A stretch of DNA of 64,000 nt from contig JAJEKV010000061.1 of NCBI GenBank assembly GCA_021234155.1, forward strand, positions 846,746-910,745. Direction: 5' to 3'. Position 1 is the stretch's first letter. The number at the start of each line of letters is the position of its first letter. Both the position numbers and the translations under genes were made by a program. Under the pieces are notes generated by a model. It saw only the letters and a list, made by a program, of their open reading frames with translations, was not told where the DNA came from and did not search any database. Origin of the DNA: Isoetes taiwanensis (lineage: Eukaryota > Streptophyta > Lycopodiopsida > Isoetales > Isoetaceae). Positions 10,547-21,140 of this stretch are shown here, one piece after another.

Positions 10547-10975
10547 CAAGGATGGGAGTGGAATGATGACTGGAAGAGGATACGGTGCCTCCAAGGAACA
10601 AAGTGCCATGTGCATCCTTAGAATAATGTGGTAGACAATAGGAGAATTTTCCATCAAGAGAGGGTAATTGGGAGATGAGAGAAGGAGGACCGCGACCTAG
10701 ACCAACGACACCAGTAACATGGGAAGTCCTGAGAGACAATTCGAGCAACCCATTGTTATCTTGAAAGTATGATTTAGACCTAAGTGGGACATGAAGGTTA
10801 TGTCTTCTTTGATATATACTCCAGTACTAGTACTTGAATCACCATACACGATGTTATAAATGCAAGACTCACTGTTTGAATTATGATATTCTCCAACATG
10901 TCCAAGACAAGAGGGTTGTACTAAAGATGCGCATACATGGGAATGGCACGAGATGGGGGAAAAAGAAGTGGATCT
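10176..10975. repeat. Local inverted repeat (copies B and C)
   Basis: Two arms of about 370 bp, 10176-10546 and 10603-10975, are reverse complements of each other across a 56-bp asymmetric centre. They are protease copies B and C in tail-to-tail orientation. The centre belongs to copy C only. It could extrude or form a long hairpin RNA if transcribed. Confidence 0.85.
10547..10975 (-). pseudogene. Pepsin-type aspartic protease fragment, copy C
   Basis: Minus-strand fragment reading from the CACTA junction (10975) through STSFSPIS, HVCASLVQPSCLGHVGEYHN, YGDSSTSTGVYIKED and GCSNCLSGLP, then the same 4-bp frameshifting deletion as copies A and E, then SQLPSLDGKFSYCLPHYSKD, ending SSSSHHSTPILA at the inversion point. 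Both catalytic motifs are outside the fragment. Six bases at the CACTA junction have been lost relative to copies A and E (GTGGAT directly followed by CTACAAGG). Confidence 0.85.
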
Positions 10976-10994
10976 ACAAGGCACAAGGGTCTTT

Positions 10995-11285
10995 TGTCAC
11001 AGGCAAATTTGTCACGTCAATAAAGTTTGTCACGTATTTTAATTTTGCCACTCGTGACAAAGGCAAATCTTTTTTGCAACTCGTGACAAAAATTCAAACT
11101 AAAAAATCGTGACAAAAGACTAAAATTTGACACGCGTGACAAATATTTGTCATGCGTGACAAACCATAATAGATGTTGTCACGCGTGACAAACTTTTGTC
11201 ACGCGTGTCAAATATTTGTCATGTGTAACAAACTTTAATAGCTTTTGTCATGCGTGACAAATATTTGTCACACATGACAAATAAT
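10995..11285. repeat. Palindromic subterminal array, second copy
   Basis: Same motif series and order as 7905-8205 (TTTGTCACGCGTGACAAA and CpG-decayed variants), with a few single-base differences. Confidence 0.8.
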
Positions 11286-11372
11286 ATAGCCGTTTATTTC
11301 AATTTTAAATCTGTTCATTTCAGCTCCCTTCTTATGCTCCTCTTCTCCTAGGCGCTCTGTTGGGCGCTTGGT

Positions 11373-11591
11373 ATGGATCCCAACCTTTTTAACAATCTGC
11401 CTCCTAGTACTAGGAGGAGGAGGATAAAAGAGTTGATAGATGGAGTTTGCTCCGGCCCAAAGGCGGCTAAGACACGTCGAGGACACCATGCTGGTGAGTT
11501 TAAACCTTGTTGGTGTCAGTCATGCGTGGGGCAGCACAACCGGTTGGCTACGGTGATTCAGCGGCATTTGCAGTTATTGGGGCGCTCCTGA
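11373..11591 (+). pseudogene. CWCQSC ORF, copy in the longest CACTA
   Basis: Same start as 8285 (MDPNLFNNLPPSTRRRRIKE) and same KPCWCQSCVGQH cluster, but with a local scramble (DGVCSGPKAAK for DAGLLPASAAK) and an early stop after RHLQLLGRS because of an indel. The downstream remainder (FWRAYN, then a GQVRK-like tail) is still present out of frame to about 11660. Confidence 0.5.
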
Positions 11592-11751
11592 AAGCTTTTG
11601 TAGGCATTTTGGCGTGCCTACAATCCAGCACTACTAGATGGACAAGTTCGTAAATAATTTGATTTGTTATAGGTTCATTTTGTTATCTAGCATGTTGGGG
11701 TAAATAAATGTATTTTAGTTAAATATATAGTCTTTATTTAAAAAGCATTCT

Positions 11752-12243
11752 ATGGTTAAACAGAACTCAACACAACGAGCCATAATCAATTTTTTGAGGG
11801 GAGTTTGGAGACATGTTGGAGATGATGATGAAATAGATTCTGTAAAAAGTGTATCCCGCTATAGGATCCGTGGATCAAGCCACATAAATGTACGTAGTGG
11901 AAGTAGTTACCAAGTTATGGGGTGTGACATACCTGATTTACCAATGCTGTGTCACATTGAGAGATTATTAAAACCTGTAGATCGACGAGGATTAGGTCTA
12001 TGTAGTGGTCCATTGTCCAATTTAGGTGACATATTCACTTATTGGGGTCGTCGGTATGTAATAAAGCAGTCTACGCTCCTTGGATCTGGAAGGGGATTAT
12101 TCATTGCCCAAAATCTTCGTGTTGGATATAATTCAGTTGTCCCTTTGATGATGGAGGTCCAGAGTATAGTGCAAGTATGTAGGTGTGATTATAGATACAA
12201 GTATATTGAAGGATGTCTCTACATTATAGATGGATATCATTAA
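11752..12243 (+). pseudogene. CACTA-borne ORF with SET-like segment
   Basis: A 163-codon frame. Residues 1-55 match the truncated ORF at 8664. Residues 60-90 include GCDIPDLPMLCHIERLL. Residues about 105-125 read STLLGSGRGLFIAQNLRVG, which matches the N-terminal SET-domain signature (S...G.GRGLFA....G) of lysine methyltransferases. Near the end, YKYIEGCLYIIDGYH recalls the SET 'Y....IDG' strand, and a second frame holds a plausible 'Y.G' region, so an indel near 12150 is likely. The diagnostic NHS[CF] and the final Tyr are not found. The catalytic half is therefore missing or destroyed. It precedes DUF4218 where Transposase_21 would be expected, which suggests gene capture. Confidence 0.4.
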
Positions 12244-12434
12244 AGGAGATTGACAGAAAAGACCTTCAAACAAACGAAGGAGCTATCCGTTGAAGTCCTC
12301 TACCTAATTTGAGAAAGTGTTCCCAACAAGTTTCTTTGATATACAGGTGCACTTTTGCTTGTTTCAAAATGTAACACACTTTTTTATATGTATGATCATT
12401 ATCGCAAGTGTTTCTCACAAATTTATTTATAAAG

Positions 12435-13434
12435 GTACATTTGCTCGTACATCTAGTTAAGGACATTGATTGGGCAGGGCCTGTCTCTTATCGTTGAATA
12501 TTTTTTCTTGAGCGATTCATGAAAGTTCTTAAGGACTTTGTGAGGCAATTTGCTAAATCTGAAGGGAGCACGTCTGAAGGATGGGTTGCCGAGGATTGCA
12601 AGTTTGCCATACCAACATATCTTAATAAAGTTTATAAGGAAGCAGTGTTGTTTCTAAAAAGCTTGGATAAGCTACATAGCAAAGGGCGCAATTACAAACT
12701 AAAGCACGATGAGCTTAGTGCAATCAAACTTTACATAGTGCATAATGAGCAATGCATGGAGAAATGGACCTAAAGCAAGCTAGGGAACTAGAACGACGAC
12801 AATGGCAACAACAATCACGAGCACCATACCCTCCTGAGCTATGCACACTTCCAGATACTATGCCCGAAGATTGGATGTTAAAGACAGTCTTAGCATCAAA
12901 GAGAGAGGACCCCAGCTCTGTCTGATGAGGAAAGAGAAATTGCCTTTGCACCTTCAAGTTGGGTAAGTTACATTTCTTTGAAGCTTGTACTTGTTTACAT
13001 TATGTCAATCTTTGCTCGATTTTGCAGGTCTCATTATACAATGGATATATTTGCAATGGGCGACACTTTCGGGTTCCGAAAGGGATTAAGGTTGTGTCAC
13101 TTTTGATTGTAGTGTGATATCTACTTTTACAGTTGCAAGTCGCGCTAATGCAAGGGACACGAACCTGATAGAAGCTGAGATTGAATATGTTGGAAATATA
13201 CAACAAATTTTGGAACTTGATTTTCGACAATTCACCAAAGTCCTGTTTCGAGTTAGATGGTTTGATGCACAATTACGAGGCAAGAACGCCACATTTTGTG
13301 ACAGTTCTAGTGGTTTAGTTCAAGTCAAGTCTACACGTTAGATTCCAGAAGACAATGACCCTAATTACATTTTTCCAGAGAAGTGTCCACAAGTATATCT
13401 GCACCCTGCACCTAATGATCGAGATTGGCTATGA
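12435..13434 (+). pseudogene. TNP2-type CACTA transposase C-terminal remnant (DUF4218 + DUF4216)
   Basis: The DUF4218 region reads VHLVKDIDWAGPVSYR, a TGA (12495-12497) in place of the usual Trp, FLERFMKVLKDFVRQFAKSE, then GSTSEGWVAEDCKFAIPTYL. This matches the family pattern 'GpV.yRWMy..ER.mk.LK.yVrN...pEGsiaEgyi.eEc..F...Yl'. A glutamine-rich linker follows in another frame (QARELERRQWQQQ). A likely 65-bp GT-AG intron is 12963-13027. After it come NGYICNGRHFRVPKGIK and the DUF4216 region: IQQILELDFRQFTKVLFRV, then RWFDAQL, ending DPNYIFPEKCPQVYLHPAP and a stop at 13434. The order is that of plant En/Spm TNP2 proteins. There are several frame changes and one clear nonsense codon; it is dead. 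Confidence 0.75.
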
Positions 13435-13597
13435 TATACGTGATGCAGGTTGAATCTTCATCATCAGTAAAAGCAATACTAGTTTTTTTCATAGGTTATT
13501 GATCTGGGTACTTTCATGCAGGTCAACCCATGACAGCTAAAAAATTATGAGGTAGTACCTTCTCTTGCAGAGGATGTAGAAGATGTACAGAGTTGTT

Positions 13598-13622
13598 AAG
13601 TCGTATTTAATTAAAGTGGGAC
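13598..13622 (+). repeat. Left 25-bp terminal inverted repeat
   Basis: Exact reverse complement of 25713-25737. It begins AAGTCGTATTTAATTAAAG and is AT-rich inside with a GTGGGAC inner edge. Confidence 0.85.
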
Positions 13623-13872
13623 TCATTCCATTCCCATTTTTTTTCGGAACCCGGTTAATTTACATAAAAAGTAGCACCCCGACCCGAAAACTATCCTAAA
13701 TACGAATTTTTGAATAAAACTCTGAATCCGAGCTGTCTTTGCGATTTTCCCGTGTTCATGAAGTGAGAACAAAAACAATGCAACTGAAACAAAGGAAATT
13801 CATTAAAGTTTGAAACCAAAGATGTAGTTGAAAAAGAATTTTTATTAATAAATTGAACAGATACAATGTATT

Positions 13873-14412
13873 TTACATCGGACGCAGAGACCATGGCGGT
13901 CTTGCTGTCACTACAGTCACATCATCTTGGTAGGTGGTCCACCTTAGGGGATTAACTTGTGGCGCTTCTTCATGCCGCCTCAGAAGCCTTGGGGCAACCT
14001 GAAGAGTGTGGAATGCCTCACGTGGAGGTGCCTCTGGAGCTACCGGCCGACCTGTCCACCCGACTTCTCCACTCGCCTCCCGCAGCCTTTCATCGAATAT
14101 GCTCCTTCCCCAACCTCCGTGGATGTTATGCAATGCTTGCAATATGCCTTGAGCTTCCTGGACTTTCTCTTTGTTCTTCGCCTGTTCTTTATTCCCAGGG
14201 TGTAGCGAGCAACCTCTCTGAATTCGCGAGCAACCTTGTCCCAAAGGCGGGCAAGAGTGTAGCGTGACCGGATCCGTGCGTAACGGTATTTCTTCCGCCT
14301 TTGAGCGGGATCCGCGGCCGCCTGGAGCGGTCTCCGTGATGCCCGAAGGGATCTCGTGGCTGGTGTCGGATCGCCCTCGAACCACCCGGAGCAAGGAGAG
14401 TATGATTAACAA
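13873..14412 (-). pseudogene. Unrecognised coding remnant (C-terminal) of the 12-kb element
   Basis: The minus-strand frame ends at 13873. Its last 100 codons look protein-like: VQEAQGILQALHNIHGGWG, RSIFDERLREASGEV, REAFHTLQVAPRLLRRHEEA, TTYQDDVTVVTARPPWS. Upstream, a different frame reads RYARIRSRYTLARLWDKVA and REFREVARYTLGIKN, so a frameshift near 14190 probably joins them. No family is recognised. It runs towards the left terminal repeat, so it is likely the 3' end of the element's second gene, whose upstream parts lie at 15830-17470. Confidence 0.4.
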
Positions 14413-14507
14413 TTACGGTGTCATTAGTCAAAAAGAACGTTGAAATCAAATTACAACGGAGAACATTCATTCCATACAACTGCATCCAATGACGTGGGAA
14501 GTAGTGT

Positions 14508-14759
14508 CTTTCTCGACTCGCGAGTCGAGAAAGGCCCATAAAAGTCAAAGTACAACCATTCTCATTAGAATATGGTTGCATCCAATCACACACGGAAGCA
14601 TACAAATGCTTTTGTCAACGAGACAACTAGCATGCCTTTCTCGACTCGCGAGTCGAGAAAGTCCCAGGAAACCCAATGTACAAGCATTATCATAATAGAT
14701 TGTACAAGCATTTCATCAACACGACAAGCATGCCTTTCTCGACTCGTGAGTCGAGAAAG
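14508..14759. repeat. CGCG-centred palindrome cluster I
   Basis: Three 26-bp palindromes (14508-14533, 14636-14661, 14734-14759) built on TCTCGACTCGCGAGTCGAGA. The first two are perfect; the third has CG to TG at its centre. They sit in roughly 100-130-bp tandem units that also repeat GTACAA and GACAAGCATGC-like segments. Further copies are at 15731-15752 and 15783-15804 (the latter with two bases missing). Confidence 0.85.
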
Positions 14760-15829
14760 GCATCGAAAACTCAATATACAAGTATATTCATTACAAAATG
14801 GTCAATACATGTGTTCACGTTCGATTACAATATTCACACAATTTGACTATCTGAAAGCAGGGGTCACTCTTCTTGTTCACCAAAGTATTTGTCGCCCATA
14901 GCTTTCATGATCGGCTTGTTCTCTCGGATCGGGTTCCGCGGAGGTTTCGGATAGTTCGTAAGCACATCGGGCACAAGAATGGCAAAGAGGGATTCCGCCA
15001 AGACAGACAGAGTCCAAGGACAACCACCTATCCGTCTCATATTCTTCGGTCGATATGGCTTAGCAATGATTGTATTTTGCGCTGCTATGATAGCACTTGT
15101 AGGCGGAGTCGCCTATGATGAGCGCGGTTGTGTTTGCCAAAGTCCCGAATTGCTCATAAACACGGCCCGGCCTTTTCACCATTATAGGCTTCCCCTTTGT
15201 GATGGTTGGATCGAGGTCCTTCACATGCTCGACCCTTTCGCTTCCCCAAACGAACTTGAACTTCAAAACTGAAATGCCGAGAACACCAAGAACATTGACA
15301 ATATTTTTCTTTGCCATACAAGACCATATGCCCACTTCAATCCGCGCTGTGCACCAGCCAATAATTTCCTTAGCTCGGGCCCCTGATACACTATTTTATG
15401 CCTGCTTTCATGGGATCCGCGAGGTGTTAATCTCGGGACGCCTTTGTCGTGGTATACCGCAGCTAAATACTCCATTGACGCCAAATATTACAAGCTTGGT
15501 GGGACCAATGGATCCCGCTTGAGTTTGGCTCACCATATTTCCGGTTCATCGGGATCCAAATGCGGGATCATTAACTTTTCGTGTTCTTTTTTCGGGCCGC
15601 GGAGCAAAGTGTCTTGCTCGATTTTCATTCTCATTCTCCTCGCGACGCGGAACCGTTGGAATCCATTGACAATGATCCGGACTCGCTGAGCTCGAATTTC
15701 AAAATGATGACATCCGCGAAGGAACGAGTTTTTTCGACTCGCGAGTCGAGAATGACAAGAAAAGGTATTGAAAGGAACGAAGTTTTCTCGACGCGAGTCG
15801 AGAAACACCGCTAGAGCAAAGTAAACTCA

Positions 15830-17470
15830 CCTCAATCTCGTGTTTTCAATAATGTTTTCGGCAAAGATTCTCGTCCAATCCTTCGACATCCTCCTCCGCA
15901 CAGTTTGTCTCCCCTCGCCCTCGCCGCCTTTATCGCTTCCATTTGTCTTCCTCCCCTTGAAATGCTCATGAAGCAGATCCAAGTATGACTGAATGGTTTC
16001 AACCATGTCCTTATTTCCAACCACGGATATAGGTTTCATTCCAAACAAAGATAGCCCCCGAGAGAACAGCCATTCATGTACCACTCGCGATACAATTTGA
16101 TCTTCCTCACCAAGCGGGTTATGAAGTACTTGATAACTCTTGGCCGGATAGGAATTCTATGTATAGGACCCGGGTCGCACCATCCTTGCCGACCTTGTCC
16201 ATCGATGGAACATCCTCCATAAACCTGCCCCCTTCCGTGGTTCCATCCGCGCCTTGAGAGATCATGAACTTGTCGAGATAATGATGCTCGCTAGACCACC
16301 ACTTATCCAGTCGATCACGATCTTGAAATCAAAACCAAAACTATGTTGGCAAAGCTTGGTGCCTTCGGCAAGCCAAGTCCGCACTCATGATCAAGTTCAG
16401 ATATGGAGTGCATGATCTTGTTGGTGAAGTTAATATCGCCTGCCCATTGGGAGACAAAGCAGCTTGTTTGATTGCCCGCATGCAAAAGACAAGGAAACCG
16501 AAAGTATCCGTGTCGGTCATGTCCGGACACGCCTTGTACCAATCGCTCTATGTCAGCTTTGTCATAAAAAGGGTGGGGTCTTCGATCATATTGATGGCAA
16601 ATAGTGCCACGGGTCAGTGCCGCCTGCACCACCAAATCCCTTGTGTCCCAAAGTAACCAGAAATGGGGGGAGCTATCGTCGCCTTTAAATGGGACCACCC
16701 CGAATCCAAGCTTCCTTTTCAGAATTGCCATAGCACGTTCAGGGAAAGGAAGGGTTTTGACGTTACGCTTCAGCTTGGTGTTGATGTAGGGTTGACATAG
16801 ACGGTTCAATTCCTTCATGTCTTCCTCATCAAGGGCAGCCTTTTCCTTGTAATAATCAAAATCATGGTATTCATTAGATGCAACGCTGCGTAACTCCGTG
16901 ATGCCTTCTTTCTAACGCGACGCCGCCGCTTTTAGGACTGTGGCATAATCCTTTGCGCCCCGCATTTAGAACTCCTGGTCTTCCTCGCCAGGATTGTTCC
17001 TCCAAGATTTTGCCTTGTAGGTCAAGCGTTTTTTGTCCGTGAGGCCCTCAGATCCTCTTCATGAACCGCTTGTCAAACAACTTGGGGTCGGGCCTGCTTG
17101 GAAATTCTCCATTGCTGTCCTTCAAATTTTTTGCCTCTTGTCCATTGAGCCCATATTTCAGTCCATTTCTCCTGCAGACCGCCTCGCTAAGAATGAGGTC
17201 GATTGGTCTGAGAGAGACTCCCCGCCTTTCCTTGGTGTTCTCTTCTTCTTCTCCTCTTCTTCCTCTCTCCTCGCCATCTTCCTCGTCCCTCCAGCAGAAC
17301 ATATCCGCATAGTTTCTCAAAGGTCTTCCACTTATCCGAGGGAGCCCTGCTTTTTTAGGACGCCGAGGACAACCCAATGCTTTCCATCGCTGCCTAGCTG
17401 TATGATCTGGTCGATAGGGCTGCATTCGTGACAATGTACCAATGTCGAGCATGAAAGTATCTACAAACAC
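15830..17470 (-). pseudogene. Unrecognised coding remnant (central part) of the 12-kb element
   Basis: Consecutive minus-strand frames look like one broken gene. 17048-17470 has an acidic/basic low-complexity stretch (EEDGEERGRRGEEEEN) and DPKLFDKRFMKRI. 16910-17035 has LTYKAKSWRNNPGEE and GAKDYATVL with two stops. 16315-16860 is the best part: LGFGVVPFKGDDSSPHFWLL, WDTRDLVVQAALTRG, HQYDRRPHPFYDKADIERLV and HGYFRFPCLL. 15830-16084 ends with VETIQSYLDLLHEHFKG. I recognise no domain. The codon texture and consistent strand argue for genuine coding, and its position inside the terminal repeats suggests an element-encoded accessory protein. A host gene fragment captured by the element is the alternative. 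Confidence 0.4.
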
Positions 17471-17489
17471 CCGTGAATAAACAAGAAAT

Positions 17490-17880
17490 AGTTCTTCGTT
17501 TTTCGACTCGCGAAAGTCGAAAGTCCCTTTGAATGTCTAATTTTCTTTTCTTTTTCTTTTTTCGACTCAGCGAAGTCGAGAAAGCTCGCGATCCTTTGAT
17601 TTTTCAGATACTCGCTTTCTCGATTTCGCGAGTCGAGAAACCCCAAAGCTGATAATCGGCAAATGTTAGATGGCTTTTTCGACTCGCGAAGTCGAAAGTC
17701 CCATTCAATGTCTAATTTTCTTTTATCGGTTAAGGGTTTTCGACTCGCGAAAGTCGAGAAAGCTCCACATCCTTTGATTTTTCAGTTTTTTTCGGGAAGT
17801 TTCGACTCATGAAGTCGAGAAACCCCCCTGATAATCGGCAAATGTTAGGATGGTAGGTTTTCGACTCGCGAAGTCGAATG
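17490..17880. repeat. CGCG-centred palindrome cluster II
   Basis: Seven copies about 60 bp apart (near 17496, 17558, 17618, 17676, 17738, 17802, 17860), all variants of CTCGACTCGCGAGTCGAG. Most carry an extra A or AA after the central CG (CGAAGT or CGAAAGT instead of CGAGT). The intervening sequence also repeats (GTCTAATTTTCTTTT; CTTTGATTTTTCAG; TGATAATCGGCAAATGTTAG), giving a two-unit higher-order pattern. Confidence 0.8.
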
Positions 17881-18073
17881 GAAAGATTCGTGAGAGTTAT
17901 TTACCTTACGAGCCGGCACTCGCCGCTATTGTGTTCGCGCAAGGGCATAATGCCGCCGGGCCGGGTTGTCCGGGCGCTCCGCCGAAAGAACTCTCGCGAC
18001 TCTCGCTGGCATATCTATCCTTGATCCTTTATGCACCTCCTTCTCCGTCTCGCAATACTTGAGCCGCCTCTAA

Positions 18074-18976
18074 TCAATGCCGACCGCCTACAACCCTTAA
18101 CCGGACGCTTTTTCCCTTCAGATCTTCCTCGACTTCCAGTGAACAACTCAATTGCCGACCGCTAAAAGGTATGACATCCGCAGCATTGATCTCAGAACAG
18201 ATGTCGCACCATCGTTCGTAATCTCCAAAGATGTGTGCCGGATTAAATTCCCCGCGTGGTTGAACAAGACGGCATCTCCGCGGCAAACCTTCACCGCCTA
18301 ATGTCCAAAGCAGCAGCCTTGTGTGATATTCCTAACGGATAATACCGAAGCTAGACGCTCTCCATTTTCTCGCGGCCCCTCTCTCGAGAAATCCCTGACC
18401 GATCATCCGATCGAGGTTTGGGAGTCGCATCATATCTTCGCCTCCTTCGGCCATCCGACTCCTCCCGCGGTGGTGTCATCATCCCCATCTTTGTTTTTGG
18501 TGGACTTTTTTGTGTATGAACCACAACATTCCCCACCGCAGAGTGTTGTAGAGTCTTCAAAGACAAGAGAAGTGAAGCTCCCCGTGATTGAACAGCTTTT
18601 CCCCGACTCGAAATCTCCATACCAAGCTCCCCTCGATGTTAGGGTTCCGCCTCCTTCATCCCTTCCGCATCCTTCCACCCAAGGTTCTCGACAATTTAAA
18701 GGCGCCGGGCCTTTTTTCGTGCCCTTAGCCTTGCTCATGGAAGAGTGAGAATAATTTGAAACCGCCAATTTTTGGTGCGATAGAACTTACTCTTCCGGGC
18801 AGTCCTCGACATGTAGTGTTAAATGCTTCAATCTGGCGCAGAGACTGAGAGCACAACACCGATTTTCTTGTACTTGTCTCCGAGCTCTTCTTGTCCCTTT
18901 GGTGTAGAAACAGATCTTTCTCCTTCCCACTTGTCGATACCTCGACATACCACCAAGAATCTGCCATTTGTTTCAA
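18074..18976 (-). pseudogene. Weak minus-strand coding remnants
   Basis: Three minus-strand open frames in succession: 18074-18286 (FNPAHIFGDYERWCDICSEI), 18430-18768 (WVEGCGRDEGGGTLTSRGAW, then GDFESGKSC) and 18725-18976. The first looks most protein-like. They could be upstream exons of the minus-strand gene at 15830-17470. The second overlaps a plus-strand frame with similar GC bias, so composition alone may explain it. No family recognised. Confidence 0.25.
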
Positions 18977-19289
18977 GAAGCTCGCCTCCAGCCCCTCGAT
19001 GACTTAAGAATGGAGTTCGCCCTGATCACCAAAGTGAGTCCGAGGTGAATGCCGCAAGAAGAACGGATGGATCGCTTAAGGTATTCGACAAAAGAAAAAC
19101 CTCGAGCTCACCCGGGTGTTTGTCTTCTTCTTCTTGTCGCCGGGCGAAGCATCCTCCGCGCTTGGACGGAGTCATTTCTATATGCCCTCTCATCCTCTTC
19201 TGACGACTCAGAAATTAAGTTTCCTCCGCTGTGAGTTTTAGGACGCATGTAAAAAAGATCGGGCGGTTCTTTAATTTGAAGTTAAGGAC

Positions 19290-19697
19290 ATGCAATCATT
19301 TATGAAAAAAAAGCTGGCTAAGGGTACAAAGACGGCCGCTTTTAGCCCGCCCAAACACTATTTCAAATTGAATCACATCAAGGGACTAAGTGAGTGGAGC
19401 GTAGTTTATCTTCCCCGCGGCATTGGGGAACTCGAGGTCGGAGGGGATCATCGATCGCGGAGCTTACTTCCGAATGGCGCCATGACGCGTAAGCTGCTAA
19501 CAGCTTTTGCATATGTGTGTTTTTCCCGACCGCTGGCCCCTATTGCAAAAGCGCTTGAATTGATCGATGAGCACGGAGCTAAGGTAGGAAGCGGAGAGGA
19601 GCTGCCAGACACCGAACTCTACATCAAGGGCGCCATGGAAAGGGGATACGCGAGAATCGCAGTTGATACGAAAGTAATAGATGCTAATACACCTTGA
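19290..19697 (+). CDS. Unrecognised ORF in the GC-rich half of the element
   Basis: One hundred thirty-five codons from ATG to TGA. Segments such as HYFKLNHIKGLSEWSVVYLP, FAYVCFSRPLAPIAKALELI and GEELPDTELYIKGAMERGYA have natural amino-acid texture and alternating hydrophobic patterns. No signal peptide, membrane span or known motif is seen. It lies between the minus-strand remnants and the palindromic tandem block and has no obvious partner. It may be an exon of a captured gene or chance; it is not broken within its limits. Confidence 0.3.
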   Translation: MQSFMKKKLAKGTKTAAFSPPKHYFKLNHIKGLSEWSVVYLPRGIGELEVGGDHRSRSLLPNGAMTRKLLTAFAYVCFSRPLAPIAKALELIDEHGAKVGSGEELPDTELYIKGAMERGYARIAVDTKVIDANTP

Positions 19698-20059
19698 AGA
19701 GACCACGTAAGAAGCAAAGACTCGGGTGAGGCCGCATGGATCCGTGATACAAAGGCCCAAGGAATTACCGCGGAAGAGGTGAGTTTCAGAGATGCCTATG
19801 TTATTTCGCTTTTGTAGAACATGCCGTATGTGTTTAAATAATGGAACCGCTGATAAGCTCGACGGATTATTGTTTCCTTGTCCAAAGATTTTCAGCCTTC
19901 AGAGATGATTTACTCTCTAGGTTGAGAGATGCTCGCAAGGAAACATTGGATCGGGGTAAAGAACAGCCCGCTTTTTAGGTCTGTTTTTCCATGGACTGCT
20001 TACTTGGAATGTTGTACATAGATCAGGCTAGGACTAAGGCCCGTGAGATGCGGTTCAAA

Positions 20060-21140
20060 TGCATCCTCTTGTAGTTAGTCCGGAGGGGCTTTCCACTGTC
20101 CCAACCACTCCTCTTCGCAATATTCGAGGAAGATGGTTCAAGGAGAGTGGCTCGCATGTGCTAGAGGCACTTGGGACTAAAAAACAGGAGAATAGAAAGT
20201 GCAAGACTTGTAGAGAATGCAAGCCTTGGCTTCCTCCTCGGGTTTCCGTGGTTAGTTGTAGAGGCCTCCACCCGGCCCGAGCCCCTCCCCTTCGCACTAT
20301 TCGACTAAGATGGTTCAAGGAGAGTGACTCGACCGGGTCGAGGCCACCGCTACCGCATTACCGTGAGAATTGGTCGGGTTAAGGGATTCTCGAATTTGCG
20401 AAGTCGAGAATGCTTGGCTTCGTTTACATTTTCGACCGCAAGTCGAGAATGCCTTGGCCATCCGTAACTCCCTAGTACACATGGAGTGCCGGTTGGGTAA
20501 GGCATTCCCGACTCATGAGCCGAGAATGCATACAAAGAAGCTCTCGTGGAATGCATGCATTCTCCGCGACCACACACATGTGAGAATTGGGTTGCTAAGA
20601 GTTGGCCCGCAGACAAGAAAAACACTTCCCTTCGCAATGTCCGGAGGAAGATAGAAGGAGAGTGTTTAAGACCCGCCCGCAGCCAGCTCTAGAGTGCACT
20701 TGAGCTCGCGCTTTCTCGACTCACGAAGTCGAGAAAGCAGCCAAGAAACCTCAGGTTAGCCGCCGAGGCCTCCACCCAATCGAGCCCATCCCCTTCGCAA
20801 TATTCGCCAAGATGGTTCAGGGAGACGGGCCTTTGATTGGGTAGAGGCCACCGCGACCACTCACAATACTGTGAGAATTGGGTTGTAGAGTTGGCCTGGC
20901 AGACAGCCAAAACCACTTCCCTTCGCAATGTCCGAGGAAGATAGAAGGAGAGTGGTTGAGACCGCCCACAGCCAGCTCGAAAGTGCACTAGGAGCTCGCG
21001 ATTTTCTCGACTCACGAGTCGAGAAAGCGGCCAGCACCTCAGTGGTTAGTCGCCGAGGCCTCCACCCAGTCGGAGCCAGTCCTCTTCGCAATATTCGATG
21101 AGCATGGTTCGAAGGAGAGTGGCTCAGACTGGGTGGAGGC
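20060..21140. repeat. Tandem imperfect palindromes (GGCCTCCACCC type)
   Basis: About four units near 20070-20170, 20240-20350, 20750-20870 and 21040-21145. Each has the order GTTAGT, GCCTCCACCC, CCTCTTCGCAATATTCG, GATGGTTC, AAGGAGAGTGGCTC, and then GGGTGGAGGC, the inverse of the start. Each unit is thus an imperfect inverted repeat of about 100 bp. Further half-units are at 20620-20680 and 20920-20960. CTCGACTCACGAGTCGAG palindromes are interleaved. Confidence 0.7.

Larger units (their letters stand above)
10976..13597 (+). mobile_element. Second CACTA family, longest copy
   Basis: Begins CTACAAGGCACAAGGG (its CACTA start lost the first two bases). In order: subterminal array, the CWCQSC ORF, a frame with a SET-like segment, then TNP2-type DUF4218 and DUF4216 regions. 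The DDE-bearing Transposase_21 region that normally precedes DUF4218 is missing, so the copy was non-autonomous. Its right end is not visible: no TAGTG terminus precedes the terminal repeat of the next element at 13598. Confidence 0.65.

Noticed and set aside
18323-18748. 141-codon plus-strand frame, Pro/Ser-rich
   Set aside because: Overlaps a minus-strand frame of similar length; GC-skewed codons explain both and neither has a motif.
13873-18976. Endogenised giant-virus segment, suggested by GC-rich unrecognised frames
   Set aside because: No viral hallmark protein is recognisable and the region is contained within transposon terminal repeats.
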